Assembly (NCBI GenBank): GCA_910585995.1 | Contig: CAJUGG010000041.1 | Location: forward strand, 1 to 31,131 | Reading direction: 5' to 3' | Origin: an uncultured Lachnospiraceae bacterium | GTDB taxonomy: Bacteria > Bacillota > Clostridia > Lachnospirales > Lachnospiraceae | Length of the DNA: 31,131 nt | In this document: positions 1 to 7,725 of the stretch, one piece after another | Layout of the letters: each line of letters starts with the position of its first letter | How positions within the stretch are numbered: position 1 is the first letter of the stretch | Translations under genes and position numbers: made by a program | The notes under the pieces: model-generated | The model's input: only the letters and a program-made list of their open reading frames with translations | What the model was told of the DNA's origin: nothing | The model's database searches: none

Positions 1-110
1 AACGGACTGGACAAGCCCCAAGAGGATTTACAGACACGTAAGTGGGTGAAAATGCTCTTAGTGAAGGGGGCTTGGGAAGGGAGTTGCGGTACTTAGATAG
101 GAGGACAGAG

Positions 111-1127
111 ATGGTGAAAAGGATGTGGGCGGTTGTATTGGCAGGGGTGTTGGTGATGGGGGGTATGTGGTATGTTTTTAGGGGGAGAGAGCAGAAGTCT
201 TGTACGAGGCAGTTGTTTGCGATGGATACAGTGATGAGTTTTACGGCGTATGGGGAGCGGTGTGAGGAGGCAGTGGATGCGGCGATAGAGGAGGTGCTGA
301 GACTGGATGCGATGTTGTCGACGGGGAATGTGGAGAGTGAGATATCGGAGGTGAATGAGGCTGGAGAGGGGGAGGTGTCGGGGGAGACGGCGGCGATACT
401 GCGGAAGGCGATGGAGATTTTTGGGAGGACGGATGGGTTATTTGATGTGACGGTCTATCCGCTTGTGGAGCTTTGGGGATTTTCTACGAGGGAGTATCAT
501 GTGCCGACAGAGGAGGAGCTGGAGGATACATTGGCGTTGGTGGATGGGTCGCGGATAGAGCTGAATGGGGAGACTGTGGTGTTGGGAGAGGGACAGAGGA
601 TGGATCTGGGAGGGATTGCAAAAGGATATACTTCGGCGCGGATGATGGATATTTTCCGGGAATATGGGATTGAGTCCGGGATGGTGACGCTGGGGGGAAA
701 TGTGCAGGTGCTGAATAAAAAGGTGGATGGGTCGAAGTGGCAGGTGGGGATTCGGGACCCAAAGGATGGTGAGGCAGTGCTGGGAGTTGTGTCGGTGGAG
801 AATCGGGCGGTGATTACTTCTGGTGGTTATGAGCGTTATTTTGAGGAGGACGGGAATCGGTATATCCATATTTTGAATCCGCATACGGGGTATCCGGCGG
901 ATCAGGATCTGGTGTCGGTGACGGTGGTTTCGGAGAATGGGATGCTGGCGGATGCGTTGTCTACGGCGCTTTATTTGATGGGGCAGGAGAGGGCGGTTGC
1001 TTATTGGGAAGAATATGGGGAAGATTTTGAGTTGATATTGGTGAGAGACGATGGAGAGATCTGTGTTACAGAAGGGATTGTGGAAGGATTTCAGACGGAG
1101 AGAGAATATGCTGTGATAAGACGATAG
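111..1127 (+). CDS. apbE: FAD:protein FMN transferase (ApbE family)
   Basis: ApbE proteins move FMN from FAD to a Thr in target flavoproteins (for example Rnf/Nqr subunits) on the outer face of the membrane. The protein has an N-terminal hydrophobic segment (WAVVLAGVLVMGG), then the family signatures in order: FAMDTVMSFTAYG, GLFDVTVYPLVELWGF, MDLGGIAKGY, HILNPHTGYP and a C-terminal ADALSTALYLMG. The reading frame stays open back to a GTG at 42. The ATG at 111 is preferred because AGGAGG sits at 99-104 and the membrane segment follows at once. A Cys follows the anchor but not in a lipobox, so a transmembrane anchor is more likely than a lipoprotein. The coding strand is strikingly G- and purine-rich with few C. 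The upstream gene lies outside the window, so no operon partner is visible. Confidence 0.93.
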   Translation: MVKRMWAVVLAGVLVMGGMWYVFRGREQKSCTRQLFAMDTVMSFTAYGERCEEAVDAAIEEVLRLDAMLSTGNVESEISEVNEAGEGEVSGETAAILRKAMEIFGRTDGLFDVTVYPLVELWGFSTREYHVPTEEELEDTLALVDGSRIELNGETVVLGEGQRMDLGGIAKGYTSARMMDIFREYGIESGMVTLGGNVQVLNKKVDGSKWQVGIRDPKDGEAVLGVVSVENRAVITSGGYERYFEEDGNRYIHILNPHTGYPADQDLVSVTVVSENGMLADALSTALYLMGQERAVAYWEEYGEDFELILVRDDGEICVTEGIVEGFQTEREYAVIRR

Positions 1128-1142
1128 GAATGGGTGATTGCT

Positions 1143-1185
1143 GTAAAATGGGATACCCTAGTTTGAAAAAGGTCTCCCATTTTAC
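1143..1185. terminator. Bidirectional terminator between convergent apbE and rqcH
   Basis: Arms 1143-1157 (GTAAAATGGGATACC) and 1171-1185 (GGTCTCCCATTTTAC) pair over 15 bp with one mismatch around a 13-nt loop. The core GC stem is flanked by an A-run on the left and a T-run on the right, so either strand gives a stem followed by UUUU. It lies in the 77-bp gap between two converging genes, where a shared terminator is expected. Confidence 0.6.
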
Positions 1186-1204
1186 GACAGTTCCTGCCTG
1201 GTAG

Positions 1205-2947
1205 TCAGCCTGAGATTTGCTGGATATTGGAGATGTCGGAGTCGATCATCATTGAGTAGTTGGTGTAATAGACTACAAATCCGGGCTTGGCTTTATTGGG
1301 TTTTTTGACTTGCTTTTTTTCTACATAATCAATCTCGACTTTTGCAGAAGAACGATTAGCAGAGTAGTATGCAGCGAGTCTGGCCGCTTCTTCGAAGGTG
1401 CGGTCTGGAAGTTCATCTCCGTTGGTCTGGACGATTACATGGGAGCCGGGGGCGCCTTTGGCGTGGAACCACCAGTCGTTTCCTTTGGCAAACTGGAAGG
1501 TCAGCTCGTCATTTTGCAGGTTGTTTTTGCCTACGTACATATGATAGCCATCAGAAGAGAGATAGTGGAAGGGCTTAGAGGTGATCTTGGGCCGTTTGTT
1601 GCCAGGGGCACGTTTTTTGATATAACCGGACTCCATAAGTTCTTCTTTGATCTGTACCAGGTCTTCTTCCAGCAGGGCAATATCCAGTGCAGTCTGGATG
1701 GAGCGCAGATGTTCGATCTCGGCGCCTGTCTCCTCTAACAGTTTGGTAACGGCTTCACAGGTTCGTTTTAATTTTCCATATTTTTCAAAATATTTTTTTG
1801 CATTTTCCTGTACGGGGATCTGAGGGTCTAAGGGGATGATGATGGTCTCGCCAGTGTAGTAGTTCAGGGCTTCAAAACTTTTGCTGCCTGCTTCCACATG
1901 GTAGCCATAGGTGTTGATCAGTTCGCCGTAGATGCGGTATTTTTCCCGTTTTTCGGTGTCTTTTAGCTGTTTTGCCTGCAGATCGTATTTTTTGACATTT
2001 CGTTCCAGAGCGGTCTGGACGATACGTCTGAGGTCGGTGGATTTTTGCCGGATACGTGTCAGGGTGTTTTTTTCTGCGTAATAGCGTTCTAGGACTTCTG
2101 ATACTGAGGAAAAGCTTTCTTTTCGATAGTGCTGATACAGCGTCAGAGGCAGGCAGGAAAATTCTACAGGTGCTTTTCCTTCATAGTAGATCACAGGTTC
2201 ATACTGGGCCAAGCGAAGGGGTTCGAGATATCGGCTAAAACAGCGGTATAAATGTGTGATCTCTTCGCTGGTATAGGAATTAGCCGACCGGTCGGAATCC
2301 AGAGAAGCTTCGGCACAGATCTCTTCCGCCACAATGGGACTTAGGCCAGTCAAAGAAGTATAGATTGCTTTGGAAAGTTTTGCTGCTTTGCTGCCTACAA
2401 GGGAGACAAAAGCGTCCTCTGTAATCAAAAGCGGATTGGCTTTTTCCTGGGTATCCGGGATAAAATAGTCTCGTCCAGGAAGGACTTCCCGCACAGAACT
2501 CATCTGGGCAGAGACATGCTTGATACTGTCGATGATCTGATCTGTATTGGTGCAAAATATAATATTACTGTGTTTTCCCATGATCTCCACAATCAGATAT
2601 TTACGGCAGATATCTCCCATCTCATTGAGATGTTCGATCTCAAAGCGCAGAATCCGTTCCAGAGAAGGCTGTGTAACAGATAAGATCCTGCCGCCATTGA
2701 TATGCTTGCGAAGCAGCATACAAAAATTGGGGGCTGTCAGAGGGCTGGGTTTGTTGCTCTCGGTCAGATAGACCAGAGGGAGACTGGCGCTTGCTGATAA
2801 CAGCAGGCGGAAATTGCCTTCTTTTGTTTTGATTGTCAACAATAGTTCATCTGCTTCCGGCTGCGCAATCTTTGAGATGCGGCCGCCGGCTAGTTTATCC
2901 ATCAATTCCCTTGCCATACAAGAGATGGTGATTCCGTCAAATGCCAT
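1205..2947 (-). CDS. rqcH: NFACT family ribosome quality control protein RqcH
   Basis: RqcH (bacterial Rqc2, formerly FbpA or 'fibronectin-binding protein') binds stalled 50S subunits with peptidyl-tRNA and directs C-terminal Ala tailing for degradation. At 580 residues it has the normal family length. The N-terminal NFACT-N region starts MAFDGITISCMARELMDKL and GGRISKIAQPEADELLL. A helical/coiled-coil middle follows (about 290-430). The C-terminal NFACT-R domain is clear, with YHMYVGKNN, NDWWFHAKGAPGSHVI and a final VVYYTNYSMMID. The ATG at 2945-2947 has AGGAG upstream on the minus strand (2956-2960). It is transcribed alone and converges on apbE. Surface adhesion has been claimed for some homologues, but the intracellular quality control role is the better supported one. 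Confidence 0.95.
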   Translation of the reverse strand: MAFDGITISCMARELMDKLAGGRISKIAQPEADELLLTIKTKEGNFRLLLSASASLPLVYLTESNKPSPLTAPNFCMLLRKHINGGRILSVTQPSLERILRFEIEHLNEMGDICRKYLIVEIMGKHSNIIFCTNTDQIIDSIKHVSAQMSSVREVLPGRDYFIPDTQEKANPLLITEDAFVSLVGSKAAKLSKAIYTSLTGLSPIVAEEICAEASLDSDRSANSYTSEEITHLYRCFSRYLEPLRLAQYEPVIYYEGKAPVEFSCLPLTLYQHYRKESFSSVSEVLERYYAEKNTLTRIRQKSTDLRRIVQTALERNVKKYDLQAKQLKDTEKREKYRIYGELINTYGYHVEAGSKSFEALNYYTGETIIIPLDPQIPVQENAKKYFEKYGKLKRTCEAVTKLLEETGAEIEHLRSIQTALDIALLEEDLVQIKEELMESGYIKKRAPGNKRPKITSKPFHYLSSDGYHMYVGKNNLQNDELTFQFAKGNDWWFHAKGAPGSHVIVQTNGDELPDRTFEEAARLAAYYSANRSSAKVEIDYVEKKQVKKPNKAKPGFVVYYTNYSMMIDSDISNIQQISG

Positions 2948-2978
2948 GAGGGGTACTCCTTTTCTGTGTGATAGCCAC

Positions 2979-3151
2979 GTCCGCCACAGGCAGGTGTTCC
3001 TTCCAGATCCCGCTCGCGCTTAGTGGACGCCTGTAGCGGTACTAAATTCGCGACTGCGCGGCAGAGCCGCTTGCGCTCATTAAGTACCCTAAAGGGCATA
3101 AATGCCGACGGCGTCCAATGGGTCTTACAGGAACACCTGCCTGCGACGGAC
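2979..3151. repeat. 173-bp imperfect palindromic intergenic element
   Basis: Terminal arms 2979-3001 and 3129-3151 are inverted copies of 23 nt with two mismatches. Their core CAGGCAGGTGTTCCT and AGGAACACCTGCCTG is exact. Inside are further nested inverted pairs: TGGACGCC (3024-3031) with GGCGTCCA (3110-3117), GGTACT with AGTACC, and a small GCGGC-AGA-GCCGC hairpin near 3058-3070. The whole could fold as a branched cruciform or RNA. It is GC-rich in an otherwise AT-rich gap between divergent rqcH and yicC. An open frame crosses it on the minus strand but is dictated by the palindrome and looks spurious. The form suggests a dispersed intergenic repeat of the MITE or REP kind, which copy number elsewhere in the genome would decide. 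I see nothing clear in the remainder, 3152-3306, apart from a short GGGTGT/ACACCC hairpin near 3216-3238. Confidence 0.6.
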
Positions 3152-3306
3152 TGATTTCGTACGGCTGTCGTACATATGTCATTTTCCTTTTGGTTATTTT
3201 TTAAAGGTTGCGTTCGGGTGTACAGTATCGAAAACACCCCATCCCCGCCGGGCGTTCTCTTCCCACATTCCCACCCCAATGCCTAAAACCCGTCCCCTTA
3301 TTATAA

Positions 3307-3335
3307 TTGACAAGAATTGTAAAATCAACTATAAT
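3307..3335 (+). promoter_or_regulatory. Sigma-A promoter of the yicC-gmk-rpoZ-ptsI run
   Basis: A perfect consensus pair is present: TTGACA at 3307-3312 and TATAAT at 3330-3335, separated by exactly 17 bp. Transcription would start near 3342, about 40 nt before the yicC start codon. It is the only consensus promoter I found ahead of this housekeeping cluster. Confidence 0.88.
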
Positions 3336-3384
3336 AAATGTGGTTATGGCAGACATTATGCTATACAGGATGGGGACATAAGTT

Positions 3385-4263
3385 ATGATAAAGAGTATGA
3401 CAGGCTTTGGCCGGTGTGAGGTCTCGGAAGGGGATCGGAAGATTACGGTTGAGATGAAATCTGTGAATCATCGTTACCTGGATGTAAGCATGAAGATGCC
3501 AAAGAAGCTGAATTTTTTTGACTCTGCGATTCGCTCGGTTTTGAAAGAATATATGGAGCGGGGGAAAGTGGATGTCTATATCAGCTATGAGGATCTGAGT
3601 GAGAGTAATGAGGCACTTGTGTATAATCATAAGATTGCAGCTCAATATATGGATTATTTTCACCAGATGAAAGAGGAGTTTGGTTTGGAGGATGACGTGA
3701 GCGTCTCGTTGCTTGCCCGCTGCCCGGAAGTCTTTGTGATGGAGGAGCGTAAAGCGGATGAAAAGGAGATCTGGCATCTGTTGGAGCAGGCAGTCAGAGG
3801 GGCGTGCAAGAAATTTGTGGAAGCACGTGTCCGGGAAGGAGATACGCTTAGACAGGATCTGATTGGAAAGCTGGATGAGATACTGAAAAGTGTAGCATTT
3901 GTGGAGGAGCGTTCTCCCAAACTTTTGTCAGAATATCGTCAAAAGTTGGAGACAAAGATACGGGAACTTTTTGCAGAAGCACAGATAGATGAGAACAGAT
4001 TGATGACAGAGGTGACGATCTTTGCAGATAAGATCTGTGTGGATGAGGAGATCGTCCGGTTAAAGAGTCATGTGGAAGCTATGAAAGCGGCACTGAAAAC
4101 AGGCGGAAGTGTGGGGCGCAAGCTGGATTTTATCGCACAGGAGATGAATCGGGAGGCGAATACCACATTGTCAAAAGCCAATGATCTTGAGATCTCGAAC
4201 CTCGCCATTGATATTAAGACCGCCATTGAAAAAGTGCGCGAACAGATTCAAAATATAGAATAG
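3385..4263 (+). CDS. yicC: YicC/YloC family endoribonuclease
   Basis: YicC-family proteins are endoribonucleases implicated in RNA turnover. The 292-residue length matches the family. The N-terminus MIKSMTGFGRCEV is the family signature, followed by EMKSVNHRYLDVSMKMP. The C-terminal DUF1732 part holds KLDFIAQEMNREANTTLSKAND and ends in helices typical of the family. The ATG at 3385 lies about 43 nt downstream of the predicted transcription start, with a modest purine-rich AGGATGGGG ahead of it. gmk follows after 13 nt. In many Firmicutes a small remA (DUF370) gene stands between yicC and gmk, and there is no room for it here. Confidence 0.95.
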   Translation: MIKSMTGFGRCEVSEGDRKITVEMKSVNHRYLDVSMKMPKKLNFFDSAIRSVLKEYMERGKVDVYISYEDLSESNEALVYNHKIAAQYMDYFHQMKEEFGLEDDVSVSLLARCPEVFVMEERKADEKEIWHLLEQAVRGACKKFVEARVREGDTLRQDLIGKLDEILKSVAFVEERSPKLLSEYRQKLETKIRELFAEAQIDENRLMTEVTIFADKICVDEEIVRLKSHVEAMKAALKTGGSVGRKLDFIAQEMNREANTTLSKANDLEISNLAIDIKTAIEKVREQIQNIE

Positions 4264-4276
4264 AAGTAGGATAGAT

Positions 4277-4909
4277 ATGAGCAGACAGGGAATATTGATT
4301 GTGGTATCTGGTTTTTCGGGAGCAGGTAAAGGCACGATTATGAAAGAACTGCTGGGAAAATATGAGCAGTATGCGTTGTCCATATCAGCAACGACTCGTG
4401 CGCCGCGGCCTGGTGAGAGAGAGGGAGTAGAGTATTTTTTTAAAAGCCGAGAAGCATTTGAACAGATGATCACAAAAGGAGAACTGATCGAGTACGCGTG
4501 TTATGTAAACAATTATTATGGGACGCCGAAAGCTTACGTGGAGAAAAAGCTTAAAGAAGGCCAGGATGTGATTCTGGAGATCGAGATCCAGGGAGCACGT
4601 AAGATCAAAGAGCAGTTTCCGGATGCGGTGCTTTTGTTTGTCACGACCAAAGATGCCGCGACGTTAAAAGAGCGCCTGAAAAAGCGCGGGACAGAAGAAC
4701 TTCAGGTGATCGAACAGCGTCTAAGCCGGGCAGTGCAGGAATCTGAAGGCGTGGAGGAGTATGACTATCTGGTGATCAACGATGATCTGAATACCTGTGT
4801 GGATCAGATCCATGCGATCATCGAGAGCGAACACCAGAAGACCAAGAGAAATAGAGAGAAAATTGAAAAAATCCGGGAAGAATTAAAAGATTTTTCGAAA
4901 GGAGTTTAA
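4277..4909 (+). CDS. gmk: Guanylate kinase
   Basis: Guanylate kinase phosphorylates GMP (and dGMP) to GDP with ATP in the cytoplasm, an essential step in guanine nucleotide synthesis and recycling. The P-loop GFSGAGKGT is at residues 12-20, followed by the GMP-binding signature around ATTRAPRPGEREGVEYFF and the lid region with LKKRGTEELQVIEQRL. At 210 residues it has the standard length. The ATG at 4277 follows AGGAT, 13 nt after yicC. The end of the gene carries the ribosome binding site of rpoZ (AAAGGAG at 4898-4904), and rpoZ begins 3 nt after the stop, so the two are likely translationally linked. Confidence 0.97.
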   Translation: MSRQGILIVVSGFSGAGKGTIMKELLGKYEQYALSISATTRAPRPGEREGVEYFFKSREAFEQMITKGELIEYACYVNNYYGTPKAYVEKKLKEGQDVILEIEIQGARKIKEQFPDAVLLFVTTKDAATLKERLKKRGTEELQVIEQRLSRAVQESEGVEEYDYLVINDDLNTCVDQIHAIIESEHQKTKRNREKIEKIREELKDFSKGV

Positions 4910-4912
4910 ATT

Positions 4913-5200
4913 ATGCTACATCCGTCTTATACAGACTTAATGAAAACGATAAACAGCGAAGGGGAGGGAGATACGCCGACAGTAAACAGCCGCTATTCTA
5001 TCGTTCTGGCAACGGCTAAGAGAGCCAGACAGTTGATTTCAGGAGAGGATGCTTATGTGGAGAGCCGTAATAAAAAGCCACTTTCCATTGCTGTAGAGGA
5101 GGTCAGTAAAGGTTTTGTCACCATCGAGCCGGAGACGGAGGAGACGGAAGAAGAGACAACCGTTTCTGAAGTAGAAGAGGTTTTAGGGAACCAAGATTAA
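4913..5200 (+). CDS. rpoZ: DNA-directed RNA polymerase omega subunit
   Basis: Omega is a small RNA polymerase subunit that assists beta' folding and assembly. The 95-residue product has the family core NSRYSIVLATAKRARQLI, then KKPLSIAVEEVSKGFVTI. An acidic tail rich in Glu and Thr is common in Clostridia. Its position directly after gmk is the classical gene order. The ribosome binding site lies in the 3' end of gmk. The stop codon TAA at 5198-5200 is shortly before ptsI, whose preferred start is 24 nt further on. Confidence 0.95.
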   Translation: MLHPSYTDLMKTINSEGEGDTPTVNSRYSIVLATAKRARQLISGEDAYVESRNKKPLSIAVEEVSKGFVTIEPETEETEEETTVSEVEEVLGNQD

Positions 5201-5223
5201 TGAAGGGTTGGGAGGGAACAAGA

Positions 5224-6840
5224 ATGATTGTTCGAGAAGGTAAAAGCGTATTCAAAGGTGTGGCAATCGGAAGTATCTTTGTATACAAAAAAGCAGAAAA
5301 AGCAGTAACCAAAGAGTCTGTCAGCGACACTGCGGCAGAACTTACCCGTTTTGAAGCAGCCAAAGAAAAGGCTATGGGGCAGTTAAAGATGCTCTATGAG
5401 AAGGCAAAAAGAGATGTGGGGGAAGAGGAAGCGATGATCTTTGATGTTCATCAGATGCTTCTGGACGATCTGGACTATAATGAGTCTATTACGGGTATAA
5501 TTGAAAATGACAAGATGAATGCAGAATACGCAGTATTCATGACGGGCGAACAGATGGCAGCCATGTTCCTTAGCATGGAAGACGAGTATATGAGAGGCCG
5601 TGCAGCAGATATTCATGATATCTCAGATCGTTTGATCTCCATTCTGAATGGTACACAGGTAAGCCCGGAGGCGATGCCGGAACCTGTGATTATTGTGGCA
5701 GAGGATTTAGCGCCGAGTGAGACCGTACAGTTTGATAAGAGCAAGCTGCTGGCGATTGTTACCCAGAAAGGTTCTGCCAATTCCCATACGGCAATTCTTG
5801 CCAGGACCATGAATATCCCATCTCTTGTGACAACGGATATCGAAGTAGACCAGAGTTATCACGGCAGAACTGCTATCGTGGATGGTTTTGCAGGGCAGAT
5901 CTATATCGATCCGGACGAAGTGACGATGGTCAAGATGACCGAGAAGAAGAAAAAAGCCGATGAGCAAAGAGCGCTTCTTCAGGAAATGAAAGGAAAAGAG
6001 ACTGTTACACAGAGCGGCAAGCATATCCATCTGTACTCCAATATCGGCGGCCTCAACGATGTGGACGCAGTTCTGGAAAATGACGGCGAAGGCATTGGTC
6101 TGTTCCGCAGTGAGTTCTTGTATCTCGGATGCGACGACTATCCAAGTGAAGAAGTACAGTTTGAGGCATATAAAGCAGTTTTGTCCAAGATGAATGGCAA
6201 GAAAGTCATTATCCGTACTCTGGATATCGGTGCAGACAAACAGATCGATTATTTTGATCTTCCCAAAGAGGATAATCCAGCACTGGGTTATCGCGCGATT
6301 CGTATCTGCCTGACCCGCAAGGAAGTATTCCGTACCCAGTTAAGAGCACTGTTCCGCGCTTCTGCATTTGGTACATTGGGTATTATGTTCCCTATGATTA
6401 TCTCTGTCAAAGAGATTGAGGAGATCAAGAAATTTGTAGAAGAAGTGAAGTTGGAGTTAGCAAGAGAAAACGTTGCTATGGGCGAAGTGGAGCTTGGTAT
6501 TATGATCGAGACTCCGGCAGCCGCTGTAATCAGTGATCTGTTGGCACCCCATGTGGACTTCTTCAGTATTGGAACCAACGATCTAAGTCAGTATACACTG
6601 GCAATTGACCGTCAGAATCAGTCTTTGGACAACTTCTTTGATCCGCATCATGAAGCGATCCTGCGTCTGATTCAGATGACCATTGAAAATGCACATAAAT
6701 ATGGTGCATGGTGTGGAATCTGCGGCGAGTTAGGCGCAGATATGGAACTGACTGCAAGATTTGTACAGATGGGTATTGACGAACTGTCTGTATCTCCAGG
6801 ATATACCTTAGAGCTTCGTAAGAGAATCCGGGAGTGTTAA
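5224..6840 (+). CDS. ptsI: PTS enzyme I (phosphoenolpyruvate-protein phosphotransferase)
   Basis: Enzyme I takes phosphate from phosphoenolpyruvate and passes it to HPr, feeding all PTS sugar transporters. The swivelling domain carries the active-site His at residue 188 in KGSANSHTAILART. The PEP-binding TIM barrel has LFRSEFLY, GYRAIRI, IGTNDLSQYTLAIDR and the catalytic Cys region WCGICGEL. At 538 residues it is slightly shorter than the E. coli protein, in line with clostridial forms. The frame is open from an ATG at 5200 that overlaps the rpoZ stop. ATG 5224 is preferred because GGGAGG lies 8-9 nt before it and MIVREGKSVFKGVAIG is the family N-terminus. The order ptsI before ptsH, downstream of rpoZ, differs from the common ptsH-ptsI order. 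Confidence 0.95.
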   Translation: MIVREGKSVFKGVAIGSIFVYKKAEKAVTKESVSDTAAELTRFEAAKEKAMGQLKMLYEKAKRDVGEEEAMIFDVHQMLLDDLDYNESITGIIENDKMNAEYAVFMTGEQMAAMFLSMEDEYMRGRAADIHDISDRLISILNGTQVSPEAMPEPVIIVAEDLAPSETVQFDKSKLLAIVTQKGSANSHTAILARTMNIPSLVTTDIEVDQSYHGRTAIVDGFAGQIYIDPDEVTMVKMTEKKKKADEQRALLQEMKGKETVTQSGKHIHLYSNIGGLNDVDAVLENDGEGIGLFRSEFLYLGCDDYPSEEVQFEAYKAVLSKMNGKKVIIRTLDIGADKQIDYFDLPKEDNPALGYRAIRICLTRKEVFRTQLRALFRASAFGTLGIMFPMIISVKEIEEIKKFVEEVKLELARENVAMGEVELGIMIETPAAAVISDLLAPHVDFFSIGTNDLSQYTLAIDRQNQSLDNFFDPHHEAILRLIQMTIENAHKYGAWCGICGELGADMELTARFVQMGIDELSVSPGYTLELRKRIREC

Positions 6841-6883
6841 ATATTTGTCAAAAATAATTTTATAATAAAAGGAGAGAATCATT

Positions 6884-7141
6884 ATGAAAACATTTACGTA
6901 CACCATTCAGGACGAACTGGGAATCCACGCAAGACCAGCAGGAATGTTGGCAAAAGCAGCAGCAGGCTTTAAGAGCGTAGTGACCATCGACAATGGTACA
7001 AAGAAAGCAGACGCTAAGAGACTTATGGCAATCATGAGCATGGGCGTGAAGAAAGGACATACAGTGACAGTTACGGTAGAAGGAGAAGACGAAGATACCG
7101 CAGCAACCGCTATGGAGGAGTTCTTCAAGACAAACCTGTAA
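6884..7141 (+). CDS. ptsH: HPr-type phosphocarrier protein with Arg at position 46
   Basis: HPr accepts phosphate from enzyme I on His15 and hands it to EIIA domains. The 85-residue protein has an intact active site, ELGIHARPAG with His15 and Arg17. The regulatory Ser46 phosphorylated by HPr kinase in Firmicutes is replaced: the stretch reads AKRLMAIMSMGVKKG with Arg at 46, where KSIMGVMSLG is usual. So a transport role looks sound, while the CcpA co-repressor role through Ser46-P looks lost, unless another residue such as Ser52 substitutes. The ATG at 6884 has AAAGGAGAG upstream. It lies 43 nt after ptsI and is followed by a strong terminator, so it is the last gene of the run. Confidence 0.93.
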   Translation: MKTFTYTIQDELGIHARPAGMLAKAAAGFKSVVTIDNGTKKADAKRLMAIMSMGVKKGHTVTVTVEGEDEDTAATAMEEFFKTNL

Positions 7142-7174
7142 GAGGTAGGTGACAGCTCAACCGGATCAGAACGG

Positions 7175-7235
7175 GCGGCAGTCCCTTGTCTAGGACTTTT
7201 TATGGAGTCCTAGACAAGAGGCTGCCGCTTTTTTT
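7175..7235 (+). terminator. Strong intrinsic terminator after ptsH
   Basis: A long stem pairs GCGGCAG (7175-7181) with CTGCCGC (7222-7228), and most of the intervening bases also pair (CTTGTCTAGGACT with AGTCCTAGACAAG). A run of seven T follows at 7229-7235. It closes the yicC-to-ptsH transcript. Confidence 0.95.
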
Positions 7236-7282
7236 ATGACCATAGGTTAGTCTGTTGAGTGTAAAAAAGAGGTGTTCAAAAG

Positions 7283-7720
7283 TTGGCAAAAGCGATTATT
7301 CTGATGGGGATTCAAGGAAGCGGCAAGTCCACATTTTATAGGAAACGATTTTTAGAGTATGTGCATATCAATCTGGATACACTACATACGAGAAACAAAG
7401 AGAAGACCTTATTGGAAGAATGTCTAAATAAGAAAGCTTCTTTTGTAATCGACAATACCAATCCGACCAAAGAAGATCGGGCGCGCTATATCCGGGCAGC
7501 AAAAGAACATGGATATGAGATCGAAGGGTATTTTTTACAATCTGTCTTATCTGCCTGCCTAGAGCGCAACCAGCAAAGGACTGGCAAAGCCCGTGTACCA
7601 GACAAAGCGATTGCATGTACATCCAATAAACTTCAGATGCCCTCCTACGAGGAAGGATTTGACCGCTTATATTTTGTAAGAATTGAGCAAGACGAGTTTA
7701 TAATAGAAGACTGGAAATAA
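7283..7720 (+). CDS. Small P-loop kinase resembling polynucleotide 5'-kinase
   Basis: The 145-residue protein is a minimal P-loop NTPase. Walker A is at residues 9-17 (GIQGSGKST). A later strand reads FVIDNTNPTKEDRARYI, the pattern found in the kinase domain of polynucleotide kinase/phosphatases. An Arg-rich lid follows (ERNQQRTGKARVPDKAI). These features predict phosphorylation of a nucleic acid 5'-OH end, though the substrate is inferred. A TTG start at 7283 is chosen because GAGGTG lies about 8 nt before it and MAKAIILMGIQGSGKS is a natural N-terminus. The gene stands between the ptsH terminator and a Thg1-like gene in the same direction, separated from the latter by a long hairpin. Zeta toxins share the fold but are longer and have different substrate motifs. 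Confidence 0.78.
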   Translation: MAKAIILMGIQGSGKSTFYRKRFLEYVHINLDTLHTRNKEKTLLEECLNKKASFVIDNTNPTKEDRARYIRAAKEHGYEIEGYFLQSVLSACLERNQQRTGKARVPDKAIACTSNKLQMPSYEEGFDRLYFVRIEQDEFIIEDWK

Positions 7721-7725
7721 AATCA

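Noticed and set aside
1..96. Open frame from the left edge to a stop at 94-96, possibly the end of an upstream gene
   Set aside because: All three forward frames close within 100 nt and none shows a recognisable C-terminus, so the upstream gene's frame cannot be chosen.
2902..3279. Minus-strand frame of 125 codons across the palindromic element
   Set aside because: It overlaps the rqcH start and follows the palindrome. Its Cys/Arg-rich sequence has no domain pattern, so it is most likely spurious.
5200..5223. Upstream ATG for ptsI at 5200
   Set aside because: It overlaps the rpoZ stop and has no ribosome binding site, while ATG 5224 has GGGAGG at good spacing and the expected N-terminus.
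6845..6866. TTGTCA and TATAAT before ptsH as a promoter
   Set aside because: The hexamers are only 10 bp apart, too close for sigma-A, and no other -35 fits.
7283..7720. Zeta-toxin kinase or toxin-antitoxin system
   Set aside because: No antitoxin gene is adjacent, the protein is short, and the DNTNPTKEDRARYI motif fits polynucleotide kinases better.
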